Source: CAWATZ01 sp963784995 (GTDB lineage: Bacteria; Planctomycetota; Planctomycetia; Gemmatales; Gemmataceae). From it: a stretch of 64,000 nucleotides of DNA. The position numbers and the translations under genes are program-made. Below the pieces are notes generated by a model. It saw only the letters and a program-made list of their open reading frames with translations, ran no database searches and was not told where the DNA came from. The stretch is from contig CAWATZ010000007.1 of assembly GCA_963784995.1 (NCBI GenBank), positions 62,001 to 126,000 of the forward strand. Reading direction: 5' to 3'. Of the stretch, positions 43,889 through 51,611 are shown piece after piece. Each line of letters begins with the position of its first letter. Positions within the stretch are counted from its first letter, which is position 1.

Positions 43889-44719
43889 TCAGGCGCTTCG
43901 ATCAACGGAGCCCAGCAGCACCAGACCCGCTCGCGGCCGCTGGGCCTCCGCCTCGTAATGGGCCCGGCACTCCCGTTCCCGGCCACGCACCGTCCGCAGG
44001 CCCTTCCACTCGCCCTGGTCCTCGGTCACCACCAGCCGCAAACCCTGCTGTTCCGTCCCCGTGAAGCGAATCTCCACCCAGTCGCGCATCCGCCGCAACC
44101 TTCGGGACAGGGTGTTGCGGCAGAAATCCACCCGATAGCGGACCCCCTTTCGCTCCGGTTGCCAGGGCAGCGGCAGCGGCTGCTGCTTGACCCGCTCCCG
44201 ATACTCCGCATCGAGCCGCAGCAGCTCGGCAATGCCCGGTTCGGCAGGAGCCGGCTCGACCGGGGCCAGTCGCTCCGCCAGGGCTTCCCGCAAGCGCTGG
44301 AGCCGGATCGGCCCAATCCCGACCTCGCTCAACCGGTCCGCCTTGACGGCCCGATCCAGATCCTCAAGCGAGGTGATGCCCAGGTGCTCGCGCAGCCGCA
44401 GGGCCAGCCAGGGACCGATCCCGGGAAGGCTGCTCAGCTGCCGATCCGGCTCGCGCCCCGTCCCTTCAGGATGAAGTACCCGCCATTCGCCCGTGGTCAG
44501 CAAGCCTTCCAGCGTGTAAGCCAGGTGATCGCCGATGCCGGGCAATGTCTTCAGGCCCGCTGAACCCTGCTCCTGATAGATTTCCTCCAGCGGTTGAGAA
44601 AGGGCCTCGATCCGATCCGCCGCCTGCCGCCAGGCTCGGATTCGATAGAGGGTCATCTCCTCCTGTTCCAGGCGGCTGGCGTGTTCTCGAAACAAACGAG
44701 CGATGGTTGGATTGGTCAT
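43889..44719 (-). CDS. Helix-hairpin-helix protein related to the PolX N-terminal domain
   Basis: A 276-residue protein starting at ATG 44719. The N-terminus has the Pol-beta-like 8-kDa HhH pattern (NPTIARLFREHASRLEQEEM, YRIRAWRQAADRIEALSQPL, LKTLPGIGDHLAYTLEGLLT then TGEW), and a second HhH follows (LSSLPGIGPWLALRLREHLG). In family-X polymerases this region binds gapped DNA and can carry dRP lyase. The polymerase palm and PHP domain are missing; the last 100 residues (YRVDFCRNTLSRRLRRMRDW, VEIRFTGTEQQGLRLVVTED) form an unrelated basic domain. A DNA-binding role is inferred. It is divergent from the next small gene. Confidence 0.75.
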   Translation of the reverse strand: MTNPTIARLFREHASRLEQEEMTLYRIRAWRQAADRIEALSQPLEEIYQEQGSAGLKTLPGIGDHLAYTLEGLLTTGEWRVLHPEGTGREPDRQLSSLPGIGPWLALRLREHLGITSLEDLDRAVKADRLSEVGIGPIRLQRLREALAERLAPVEPAPAEPGIAELLRLDAEYRERVKQQPLPLPWQPERKGVRYRVDFCRNTLSRRLRRMRDWVEIRFTGTEQQGLRLVVTEDQGEWKGLRTVRGRERECRAHYEAEAQRPRAGLVLLGSVDRSA

Positions 44720-44901
44720 GACCTGCCTCCGTCAAATACGCTCCATCCCGGTGGACGCACCTTGGATAAAAGTATCCTTGTATATTGTACAGGAGTTCAT
44801 CAAGAGCAGGAGGTCAGTTGCGGGATCGGCTGCTTGGTGGGAAAATGGTAGGAGAAGGGTTTGGGCCATGCCGTGCCCCCTGGAATCGAAGAGAGGAGAC
44901 C

Positions 44902-45138
44902 ATGCCTTCCCCCGAAGCGATTCTGCCGGGACTCGAGAGCGACCCGGTCCTGCATTTGCTCCTGACGGGCCAGGCTCAAACGGTGGCCCAGGCGGAGGAG
45001 ATGTTCCTCAACGCCAGCCTGCCCGAGGTCATTCGCTTGCTTCAGGGTCCGCTGTCCGATGAGGAGCTGGGCCGGCACCCCCTGCTGGTGATGTACCGGC
45101 GGCACGGCAGCCGGGGGTGGGAGGATTCGTTGCTGTGA
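44902..45138 (+). CDS. Small conserved protein
   Basis: A 78-residue protein; ATG 44902 with GAGAGGAG 3 bases before the start triplet region. It contains LLTGQAQTVAQAEEMFLNAS, LPEVIRLLQGPLSDEELGRH and ends LVMYRRHGSRGWEDSLL, a pattern I recognise from short planctomycete proteins with an S-x-E-E/Q-A-E-E-M/L-Y/F helix and a final H-G-S-R-G-W-E-D. Its stop overlaps the GTG start of the next gene (GTGA), so the two form a translationally coupled pair. Function unknown. Confidence 0.7.
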   Translation: MPSPEAILPGLESDPVLHLLLTGQAQTVAQAEEMFLNASLPEVIRLLQGPLSDEELGRHPLLVMYRRHGSRGWEDSLL

Positions 45139-45884
45139 ACCCAGAGACCTTGCTGTGGATCAGGTCTGGCAGGGATGATCTGGCCCTGCGTTTGAACCGA
45201 AGCACGCTGGCGGTTTCCCAACCGTTGACCGAGGGCCCTTCCTGGCGTCCAGGTTCGTTTCGGCGTTTTCTGCTGGGCCGGTTGCCTGACGGGCGCGACG
45301 AGTGGCTGGAGTTTTGGCGAACCAATCATCTGCTGCCGCCCTTCGCGGAACTCCACGGCCGGCGGGAAGAAGGCAGTTATGGAGGACGGATTCTATCCTT
45401 TTTGGCCCTGCCAGACCTGATCCACAGCAAGGAAACGGAGCGCGCGACGGACTGGCAGGATGTCGCATCCTTGGAAGAGGTCCTCGATAACCGCCTCTGC
45501 AACCAGGCGCTGGCGGGCACCCTCCCTGCCGTCCAGGCCTTGTCCAGGTTGCGCAGCCGCCGCGGCCTGGAACGTTTTCTCCAGGCTGGAGTTCTCAAGG
45601 AGGCAGTCCTTGTCGGACAAGCGCTGTTGCAAACCCCGCTGTCGATCACTCAGGCAATTCTCCTGCCATTTGCTGGTATGCAGGCGGCCCCACCGCCTGC
45701 CACTGTTCCGATGGAACCGGTGGTCTTGAATCGGCTGCGAACTGTTGCCCCCGCATCGGCGCTCCATCTGGCCCTGATTGAGGTGGTGCGCCGGCAGTAC
45801 AAACTGGCGATGCAGAATGCCGATGCGGCCGACAAGCAGGCGATTCGCGCCGCCCAGGCCAATCCGCCTCCGAATAACTCCTGA
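45135..45884 (+). CDS. Hypothetical protein coupled to the preceding small gene
   Basis: A 249-residue protein. GTG 45135 is chosen because it overlaps the previous stop (GTGA) and GGGAGG lies 10 bases upstream; GTG 45117 is possible. A central segment LPDLIHSKETERATDWQDVA then SLEEVLDNR resembles the D-L-I-x-S-K-x-x-x-R-x-x-D-W-x-D-V-x-x-L-E-E stretch found in nucleotidyltransferase-like planctomycete proteins. The rest is helical and acidic, with a Pro/Ala stretch near 190. Remarkably, 27 bases encoding LPDLIHSK are repeated in inverted orientation near the start codon (see the repeat). Function unknown. Confidence 0.6.
   Translation: MNPETLLWIRSGRDDLALRLNRSTLAVSQPLTEGPSWRPGSFRRFLLGRLPDGRDEWLEFWRTNHLLPPFAELHGRREEGSYGGRILSFLALPDLIHSKETERATDWQDVASLEEVLDNRLCNQALAGTLPAVQALSRLRSRRGLERFLQAGVLKEAVLVGQALLQTPLSITQAILLPFAGMQAAPPPATVPMEPVVLNRLRTVAPASALHLALIEVVRRQYKLAMQNADAADKQAIRAAQANPPPNNS
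45148..45432. repeat. Exact 27-base inverted repeats flanking 231 bases inside a gene
   Basis: 45148-45174 and 45406-45432 are perfect reverse complements (CCTTGCTGTGGATCAGGTCT continuing GGCAGGG on the left arm). Unlike the intergenic hairpins, the arms are 231 bases apart and lie within a coding sequence. Confidence 0.85.
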
Positions 45885-45965
45885 TCGAACCAGCAAAAAT
45901 GGTGGAACAAACGTCTGGGCCGCGACCAATAGAGAGCGGTGGCGAAAAAGAGAGGGAGGGGCTCG

Positions 45966-47741
45966 ATGGAGAAAGGTCGGTTGGCCCATTTGGTCGGCCA
46001 CGTTACCGCATTGCTGCACCACAGCGATGGGGGCGACGGCGAACTGCTGGAGCTGTTCATCCAGCAGCACGACGAATCGGCCTTCGAGGCGCTGGTGCGG
46101 CAGCATGGACCGATGGTCTTCGGCGTCTGCCTGCGCGTGCTGGGAAACCTCCACGATGCCGAAGATGCCTTCCAGGCGACCTTCCTGGTGCTGGCTCGCA
46201 AGGCGGCCTCGGTGCGGCCCAGGTATCGGGTCGGGAACTGGTTGTATGGGGTGGCCTGCCGCACCGCCCAGGAGGCGCGCCGGGCCAATGCCCGCCGGCG
46301 GGCACGGGAGGCCAAGGTGCTTGTCTGCCAGGAAAGTCCCAGCGCTGCCGGCGAGGAGCTGAGGGAGTTGCTCGATCAAGAACTCACCCGTCTGCCAGAG
46401 CATTACCGCGAAGTAGTCGTCCTGTGCGACCTGGAGGGGAGAGGGCGGCAGGAGGTCGCCGAGCTGCTAGGCTGTCCGGAAGGCACGGTGGCCAGTCGCT
46501 TGGCCCGGGCACGAGCCCTGTTGCAGCGGCGGCTGGAGCGGCGGGGACTGATCGTGTCGGCGGTGTCGCTGACGGCAACGCTCGCACCGGCATCGGCTTC
46601 GGCTGTTCCGGTTACTCTGGTGGCCGCCACGGTGAGAGGGGCCCTTCTGGCAGCGGCGGGACAATCGGCCGTGGGTGTGATCCCGGGCGAGGTGTTGATT
46701 CTCACGGAAAGGGTGCTGCGGACCATGGTGCGAATGAAGCTGAAAGCGATTCTGGCGGTGCTGGTCCTGGTGGGGTTCCTCGGGACGGGAGCCAGCTGGT
46801 TCTGGTATCAGGGGGCAGGGGCGGCCCCACCGCGTGACAAAACCGCGGCAACGCCAGCCCAGAATCCCGGAGCGGCACAAACGGAGCAACTGCGGCAGGA
46901 ATTCACGCTTCTCAAGCAGGAACTCCAGAAAGCGCTGGAGAGGACCGCGGCCCTGGAGGCCAGGCTTCCGCCGAAGGCCGAAGAGCGGCCGGAGGTGCTC
47001 TTCGAGGGAAAGCCGGCCAGTTACTGGGTCAAGCAATCCCGGGACCGATCCCGCAAATACCGCTTACAGGCAATCCAGGCCCTGGCCGCGATTGTGGAAG
47101 ACGATCGGACCGTAGCCCCGATCCTCGAAGAGGCCATGCTGGACCGGGACAATCTTGATGTTCGTGACGAGGCAGCTGATGCCCTGGTCAAAGTCGGTAG
47201 GGACGTTGTCCCTTCTCTCCTCCGCGCCCTGAAGGATCCCCGCAAAGAGAAGCGCGTCTGGGTCCTTTACGTTCTCGGACGAATCGTGCCGGAAGCTCGG
47301 ACGGCAGTCCCGGCCCTGACCGAGCTCTTGAAAAGCTCGGAGAGTTCCGATCGCTTCGCGGCCGCTGTCGTGCTGGGAAACATTGGCCCGGACGCAAAGG
47401 ACGCGATCCCTGCTCTCCTGAAACTCCTCAAGGATCCCAAGAAAGCGGCGTGCTTTGCCGCTGTCGAAGCTCTTGGGCGAATCGGTCCTGGCGCGAAAGC
47501 AGCGGTGCCCCCTCTGATCGAGCTGCTCAAGGAGGACAAGCCCATCGACTATTACGCCGATTATCCCCCGAGCATCGGTGGTCTCAGTATTCATACGGTC
47601 ATTCTGGCCGAGAAAGCCGCGGAGGCCCTGGGCAACGTCGGACCGGATGCGAAGGCAGCCATTCCTGCTCTGCTCAAATGCTGCAAAGACTCCATCCGTG
47701 GCGCTCCTCGCGGAAGCGAAGCCACCGGGTCAGGCGCGTGA
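45966..47741 (+). CDS. ECF-type sigma factor fused to membrane segment and HEAT repeats
   Basis: A 591-residue protein; ATG 45966 with AGGGAGG 6 bases upstream. Sigma region 2 (ESAFEALVRQHGPMVFGVCL, RVLGNLHDAEDAFQATFLVL, GNWLYGVACRTAQEARRANA) and region 4 (LPEHYREVVVLCDLEGRGRQ, EVAELLGCPEGTVASRLARA) are complete, as in the planctomycete ECF group that has long C-terminal extensions. After a hydrophobic Ala/Val stretch, a clear membrane segment (LKAILAVLVLVGFLGTGASW), a Gln-rich coiled coil and HEAT-like repeats follow (VPALTELLKSSESSDRFAAA; IPALLKLLKDPKKAACFAAV). The frame stops at TGA 47739-47741, but the same frame continues for 21 more codons (QIALEAIRKIDPKAVPES) homologous to the end of the next gene. 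Confidence 0.85.
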   Translation: MEKGRLAHLVGHVTALLHHSDGGDGELLELFIQQHDESAFEALVRQHGPMVFGVCLRVLGNLHDAEDAFQATFLVLARKAASVRPRYRVGNWLYGVACRTAQEARRANARRRAREAKVLVCQESPSAAGEELRELLDQELTRLPEHYREVVVLCDLEGRGRQEVAELLGCPEGTVASRLARARALLQRRLERRGLIVSAVSLTATLAPASASAVPVTLVAATVRGALLAAAGQSAVGVIPGEVLILTERVLRTMVRMKLKAILAVLVLVGFLGTGASWFWYQGAGAAPPRDKTAATPAQNPGAAQTEQLRQEFTLLKQELQKALERTAALEARLPPKAEERPEVLFEGKPASYWVKQSRDRSRKYRLQAIQALAAIVEDDRTVAPILEEAMLDRDNLDVRDEAADALVKVGRDVVPSLLRALKDPRKEKRVWVLYVLGRIVPEARTAVPALTELLKSSESSDRFAAAVVLGNIGPDAKDAIPALLKLLKDPKKAACFAAVEALGRIGPGAKAAVPPLIELLKEDKPIDYYADYPPSIGGLSIHTVILAEKAAEALGNVGPDAKAAIPALLKCCKDSIRGAPRGSEATGSGA

Positions 47742-48033
47742 AGAATGGCGCAGATCGCTCTCGAGGCCATTCGGAAGATCGATCCGAAAGCAGTCCCCGA
47801 GTCCTGATGCCTCCAGCTGCGCCGGGCTTTTCGCAACGTGGGACCGCTGAGGAATCCAGCGCGCCGGGTCGCATCGGCACGACACACGGCGCTGCCCGGT
47901 TGACCTTGCATCGATTGCACTTGCGGCGAGTATACTATCGCGAACCGGACTCTCGGCTGCCTTTCCGGGCGGTCGAAGGGATCAGCTGATCGCCGGTGGA
48001 AACTTGGCTCAAGGTTCTTCGCTCACGGAAAGG

Positions 48034-49113
48034 ATGCTGCGAACCATGTCGGGAATGAAGCTGAAAGCCATGATGGCATTGCTGGTGCTGGTCGGGTTCC
48101 TGGGAACGGGAGCCGGCTGGGTGTGGTATCAGGGGGCAGGTGCGGCACCGCCCAGGGAGGAAGCCGCGCAGGCACCGGGCCGGAATCCCGGACCAGCACA
48201 GGAGGAGCAAGTCCGGCAGGAGCTGGGACAACTCAAGCAGGATTTGCAGAAGGTGTTGCAGCGGATGGAGGCGCTGGAAACCCGGCTGGCGGCCCGGCCG
48301 CAGGAACAGCAAGAGGTTCTCTTCCAGGGAAAACCGGCGAGTTTCTGGATCAAGGCGCTGAAGGATCGGGATGAGCAATACCGCCAACAGGCAGTCAAGG
48401 CCCTCGGCGCCATTGGGGAAGAGGATCGGACGATGATCCCCTTTTTGATCGCGGCCTTGAGCGACCGTTCCGGTCTCGTGAGTGGCCAGGCATCCGCGGA
48501 ACTGGCGGGAATGGGCAAAGAGGTCGTTCCTTCCCTGCTCAGGGCACTGAAGGACGCCAAGAACAGCACCCGGATCCAAATTCTTTATACCCTCTCGCAG
48601 ATGGGGCCGGATGCCAGCGCAGCAGTTCCGGCCTTGACCGAACTCCTGAAGAGATCCGAAAGTTCCGATCGCATCGCCGCCACTGTGGTCCTGGCAAAGA
48701 TTGGACCGGAGGCCCGACCTGCGGTGCCGGCACTTCTCGAAACCCTCAAGGACAAAAAGAAGCCGGAATGCCACCTTGCCGTCCGGGCCTTGGGCCGGAT
48801 CGGTCCGGATGCAAAAGCAGCGGTGCCCGCCCTCGTGGAAATGCTCAAAGAGAAGAACCCCATGACATTCCCGGTCGAGATCAACGCCTTTGTTCCGGAA
48901 GTGTTCCAGGGTGGCAGCGAGGAGGTTACTCCGGCCGTGGAGGCGGCCAGTACTCTTGGACAGATCGGACCGAATGCCAAGGAGGCGATCCCTGCACTAC
49001 TCGAAGCCCATCAAAGCGCAAAGGATACCCCAGGCCCGTCTGGTTTCAATCTGAAGTGGGCGGCATTCAATGCCATCCAGAAGATCGACCCGAAAGCAGT
49101 GCCCAAACCGTGA
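48034..49113 (+). CDS. Membrane-anchored HEAT-repeat protein, paralogue without sigma domain
   Basis: A 359-residue protein that repeats the second half of the preceding gene, membrane segment included (LKAMMALLVLVGFLGTGAGW), then a Gln/Glu coiled coil (QEELGQL-type helix) and HEAT-like repeats (VPALTELLKRSESSDRIAAT; LAVRALGRIGPDAKAAVPAL; AIPALLEAHQSAKDT) ending FNAIQKIDPKAVPKP. DNA similarity starts about 12 codons before the anchor, so this is a partial tandem duplication lacking the sigma module. ATG 48034 is used; ATG 48046, 11 bases after AAGGA, is possible. A role as anti-sigma or co-regulator partner is conceivable but unproven. Confidence 0.75.
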   Translation: MLRTMSGMKLKAMMALLVLVGFLGTGAGWVWYQGAGAAPPREEAAQAPGRNPGPAQEEQVRQELGQLKQDLQKVLQRMEALETRLAARPQEQQEVLFQGKPASFWIKALKDRDEQYRQQAVKALGAIGEEDRTMIPFLIAALSDRSGLVSGQASAELAGMGKEVVPSLLRALKDAKNSTRIQILYTLSQMGPDASAAVPALTELLKRSESSDRIAATVVLAKIGPEARPAVPALLETLKDKKKPECHLAVRALGRIGPDAKAAVPALVEMLKEKNPMTFPVEINAFVPEVFQGGSEEVTPAVEAASTLGQIGPNAKEAIPALLEAHQSAKDTPGPSGFNLKWAAFNAIQKIDPKAVPKP

Positions 49114-49159
49114 AGGTACTGTCGCCCGGCACAGACTCACTTGCCATCCAGCCCAGGGT

Positions 49160-50074
49160 TCAAGGCAGTTGCAGCGGTTCGCCCCCGTCCTTGCTGGCGG
49201 CGGCCAGGTAAGTCCCCAGCGGAACGGTCTGCACCAGGAACCGGACGGAGCCATCGGCCAGGGCGAAGTTGGCTCCGCCCGGGTGCTGGCTGCCGAAGGC
49301 CATGTTCATGAAGGTGCCGTCGCCCGGCGTGTTGATGGCCACGGACACGTTCTTGCAGCCGGCGCAGACCGGAGTCGTATCGCAGCCCCGCAGCCACGAC
49401 CGATAGCGCGTTCCGTTCACCGGGTCCGTCCAGGACATCTCGCCGATGGCCAGTGTGTTCGACGTGCCGTCCGTGATGTCCGTCAGGCGGACGTCGAAGT
49501 TTTGCTGGAAAACCCCTTGCAGGGCGAACCCTCCGTAGGGTGGAGCATTCGTCCACTGGTACGCCTGCCCCGTCGTCGGGTTCGTTCCGATTGGCCCCAT
49601 GACGCCGTAGTAGTGGGTTGTGTAGGGGGCAACGCCGTTGATCTCCTCCGGCGCATCGACGTTATTCGCGCCTCCCAACTGCATGCGGTCGGCCGACGAG
49701 CTGGGACACAAGAAGACAGCAATGCGGTTGTTGACCGCCAGGGCCTCGTTGGTGAGGTAAGAGGTCGCATTGAGGTTGAACTGGTTGTAAAGCGCCTGCT
49801 GCTCCACGTACGGCAGGACGTAGACGTGCCAGCTCAATTGCGTGGTGGTGTTGCCGGCCCGAGGCAGATGCCCGTTGGGGTCATGGTAATTGTGCATGGC
49901 CAGGCCCAGCTGCTTGAGGTTGTTCTGGCACTGCGTCCGGGCCGCGGCCTCGCGGACCTTCTGGACAGCGGGCAGGAGCAGGCCGATCAGGATGGCGATG
50001 ATGGCGATCACCACCAAAAGCTCGATCAAGGTAAAGCCTGGGCGGGACCGTCGGGAGAGGGAAAACAATGGCAT
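49160..50074 (-). CDS. DUF1559 protein with type IV pilin-like leader
   Basis: A 304-residue protein; ATG 50074. The N-terminus is a pilin-type prepilin motif (RRSRPGFTLIELLVVIAIIA) with Gly before FTLIE as the processing site, then ILIGLLLPAVQKVREAAART and the DUF1559 signature QCQNNLKQLGLAMHNYHDPN. Further conserved parts are LSWHVYVLPYVEQQALYNQF, VFLCPSSSADRM, DITDGTSNTLAIGE and, at the end, SQHPGGANFALADGSVRFLV, the family H-x-G-G-x-N-x-x-x-x-D-G-S-V. These proteins are massively expanded in planctomycetes and presumed to sit in the envelope as pseudopilin-like structures. It is convergent with the HEAT paralogue. Confidence 0.92.
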   Translation of the reverse strand: MPLFSLSRRSRPGFTLIELLVVIAIIAILIGLLLPAVQKVREAAARTQCQNNLKQLGLAMHNYHDPNGHLPRAGNTTTQLSWHVYVLPYVEQQALYNQFNLNATSYLTNEALAVNNRIAVFLCPSSSADRMQLGGANNVDAPEEINGVAPYTTHYYGVMGPIGTNPTTGQAYQWTNAPPYGGFALQGVFQQNFDVRLTDITDGTSNTLAIGEMSWTDPVNGTRYRSWLRGCDTTPVCAGCKNVSVAINTPGDGTFMNMAFGSQHPGGANFALADGSVRFLVQTVPLGTYLAAASKDGGEPLQLP

Positions 50075-50246
50075 GGAATGATTCTCGAGGAACAGAAAGC
50101 CCGGACTTGCATCCACCGGTTGATGCTCGTGTCGTTGTAAAGATGGAACCCCGAGAGAAGCAAGGGGTATCGCGGCCGGTCCTCCCAGATGGCAAAGTCT
50201 GCCAAGACATTTCGGAGAATCAGGGGTCGCGGGCAGATAGGGCGGC

Positions 50247-50276
50247 TTGACACGGTTACGGCAGACGGGGTATGGT
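50247..50276 (+). promoter_or_regulatory. Strong promoter placed for a leaderless ABC-ATPase mRNA
   Basis: TTGACA (50247-50252), 18-base spacer, TATGGT (50271-50276). Transcription would start around 50283, only about 3 bases before ATG 50286, and no ribosome-binding site lies between. Confidence 0.6.
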
Positions 50277-50285
50277 AGTGCGAGA

Positions 50286-51428
50286 ATGGCGGATGTGGCG
50301 CTGGAAGGGGTCACGAAACGCTACCCCAACGGCATTACCGCAGTGTCCCAGGTGAGCCTGCACGCCGGCGACGGCGAATTGCTGGCAATCCTGGGTCCGT
50401 CGGGGTGCGGCAAGACGACCACGCTGCGCCTGCTTGCCGGTCTGGAAGCTCCGACGCTCGGGCAGGTTCGGATTGCCGGCCGGATTGTCAACGGGGTGCC
50501 GCCGCACCAGCGCCAGCTGGCCCTGGTGTTTCAGCGACCCGCCCTGTATCCGTTCCTGACGGTGGGCCAGAACCTGGCCTTCGGCCTGGAGCTGAGTCGC
50601 AAACGCTCCTGGGCCTGGTTTCGGGGGCGAGCGGAACGAAGGGAAATCGAGGCGCGCGTCCGGCAGGTGGCTTGCATGCTCCGGATTGAGCGTCTCCTCC
50701 AGCGCAGGCCGCTGGAGCTTTCCGGCGGCGAGCAGCAGCGGGTGGCCCTGGGTCGGGCCCTGATCCGGCAACCGCGGGCGCTGCTGCTCGATGAGCCGCT
50801 CGCCAGCCTCGATGAGCCGCTCCGCCTGGAAATGCGCCGCGAAGTGTACTTGCTCCAGCGGCAATTACACGCGACAATGATATACGTGACCCACGATCAG
50901 GAAGAAGCCCTGAGCCTGGGTGACCGGGTAGCGGTCCTCTACCAGGGCCGGCTGCAGCAGGTGGACACGCCCGCCAACGTGCTGGCCCGGCCGGTCAACC
51001 GCGTGGTGGCCGGGTTTGTCGGCCAGCCGCCGATCAACCTGCTGGACGGCCAGCTGGTCGAGCGAGCGGGGCGGTTGCTCCTGGCGGGGGATGGCGACGA
51101 ATGGATGGTCCCGGAGACGCTGGGCCAGCGCTGGCGGGTGTTTCTGGGACAAAGGGTGACAGTGGGCGTCCGGCCGGAACGAGTGCGGCCGGTCAGTCTG
51201 GATCAGGACGGGGCCTTGCTCCTCACGGTGGTCCGGACGGAGCGGTTGGGGCCGGGTGTCCTGGTCACCCTGATAGGAAAAAACTGGCAGGCGCGAGCCT
51301 GGATGCCCGGATCTGTGTCCGTGGCAGAGCAGACGCGCCTGGCGGTGGGCTGGGAGGTCCATCAAACCTTGCTGTTTGATGGAGCAACCGGGCAGGCTCT
51401 GGACCCGAGCCGGCCGGAGGAGGGGTGA
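50286..51428 (+). CDS. ABC transporter ATP-binding protein (MalK/UgpC type)
   Basis: A 380-residue ATPase. All motifs are present: Walker A GPSGCGKTTT, Q-loop VFQRPALYPFLTV, ABC signature LSGGEQQRVALGRALIRQP, Walker B ALLLDEPLASLD, and the switch His in YVTHDQEEALSLGDRVAVL. The C-terminal TOBE-like regulatory domain (LDGQLVERAGRLLLAGDGDE; TVGVRPERVRPVS) is typical of carbohydrate and glycerol-phosphate importers of the CUT1 class. A 12-residue basic insertion (RKRSWAWFRGRAERREIEAR region) between the Q-loop and signature is unusual. No permease or binding-protein genes adjoin, so it may energise permeases encoded elsewhere. Confidence 0.9.
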   Translation: MADVALEGVTKRYPNGITAVSQVSLHAGDGELLAILGPSGCGKTTTLRLLAGLEAPTLGQVRIAGRIVNGVPPHQRQLALVFQRPALYPFLTVGQNLAFGLELSRKRSWAWFRGRAERREIEARVRQVACMLRIERLLQRRPLELSGGEQQRVALGRALIRQPRALLLDEPLASLDEPLRLEMRREVYLLQRQLHATMIYVTHDQEEALSLGDRVAVLYQGRLQQVDTPANVLARPVNRVVAGFVGQPPINLLDGQLVERAGRLLLAGDGDEWMVPETLGQRWRVFLGQRVTVGVRPERVRPVSLDQDGALLLTVVRTERLGPGVLVTLIGKNWQARAWMPGSVSVAEQTRLAVGWEVHQTLLFDGATGQALDPSRPEEG

Positions 51429-51523
51429 ACGCGAGCGAATCCCTGGCACCGGTGCGGCGCGGAGTGGGGCCCACCCACTTTTTTTGTTTGGCACTGGTTC
51501 CGGATTGGGCCGATTGACCTATC

Positions 51524-51559
51524 CTTTCTCCCTCTCCCCGCTGGGGAGAGGGGAGAAAG
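51524..51559. repeat. Hairpin in the nusA leader
   Basis: CTTTCTCCCTCTCCCC (51524-51539) pairs with 51543-51559 apart from one extra G, with a 3-base loop. It lies about 50 bases before the nusA start and is the first of five hairpins along the nusA-rbfA cluster. Confidence 0.75.
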
Positions 51560-51611
51560 GGCAATGAAGCTGGCACGGCCCCGATGGGGCCCAAACAGCT
51601 GAGGTTCGAGA

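Noticed and set aside
47739..47741. Second selenocysteine codon in the sigma-HEAT gene
   Set aside because: No Cys/Sec-type redox motif surrounds the TGA, no SECIS-like hairpin follows, and the paralogue has no Cys at the equivalent place.
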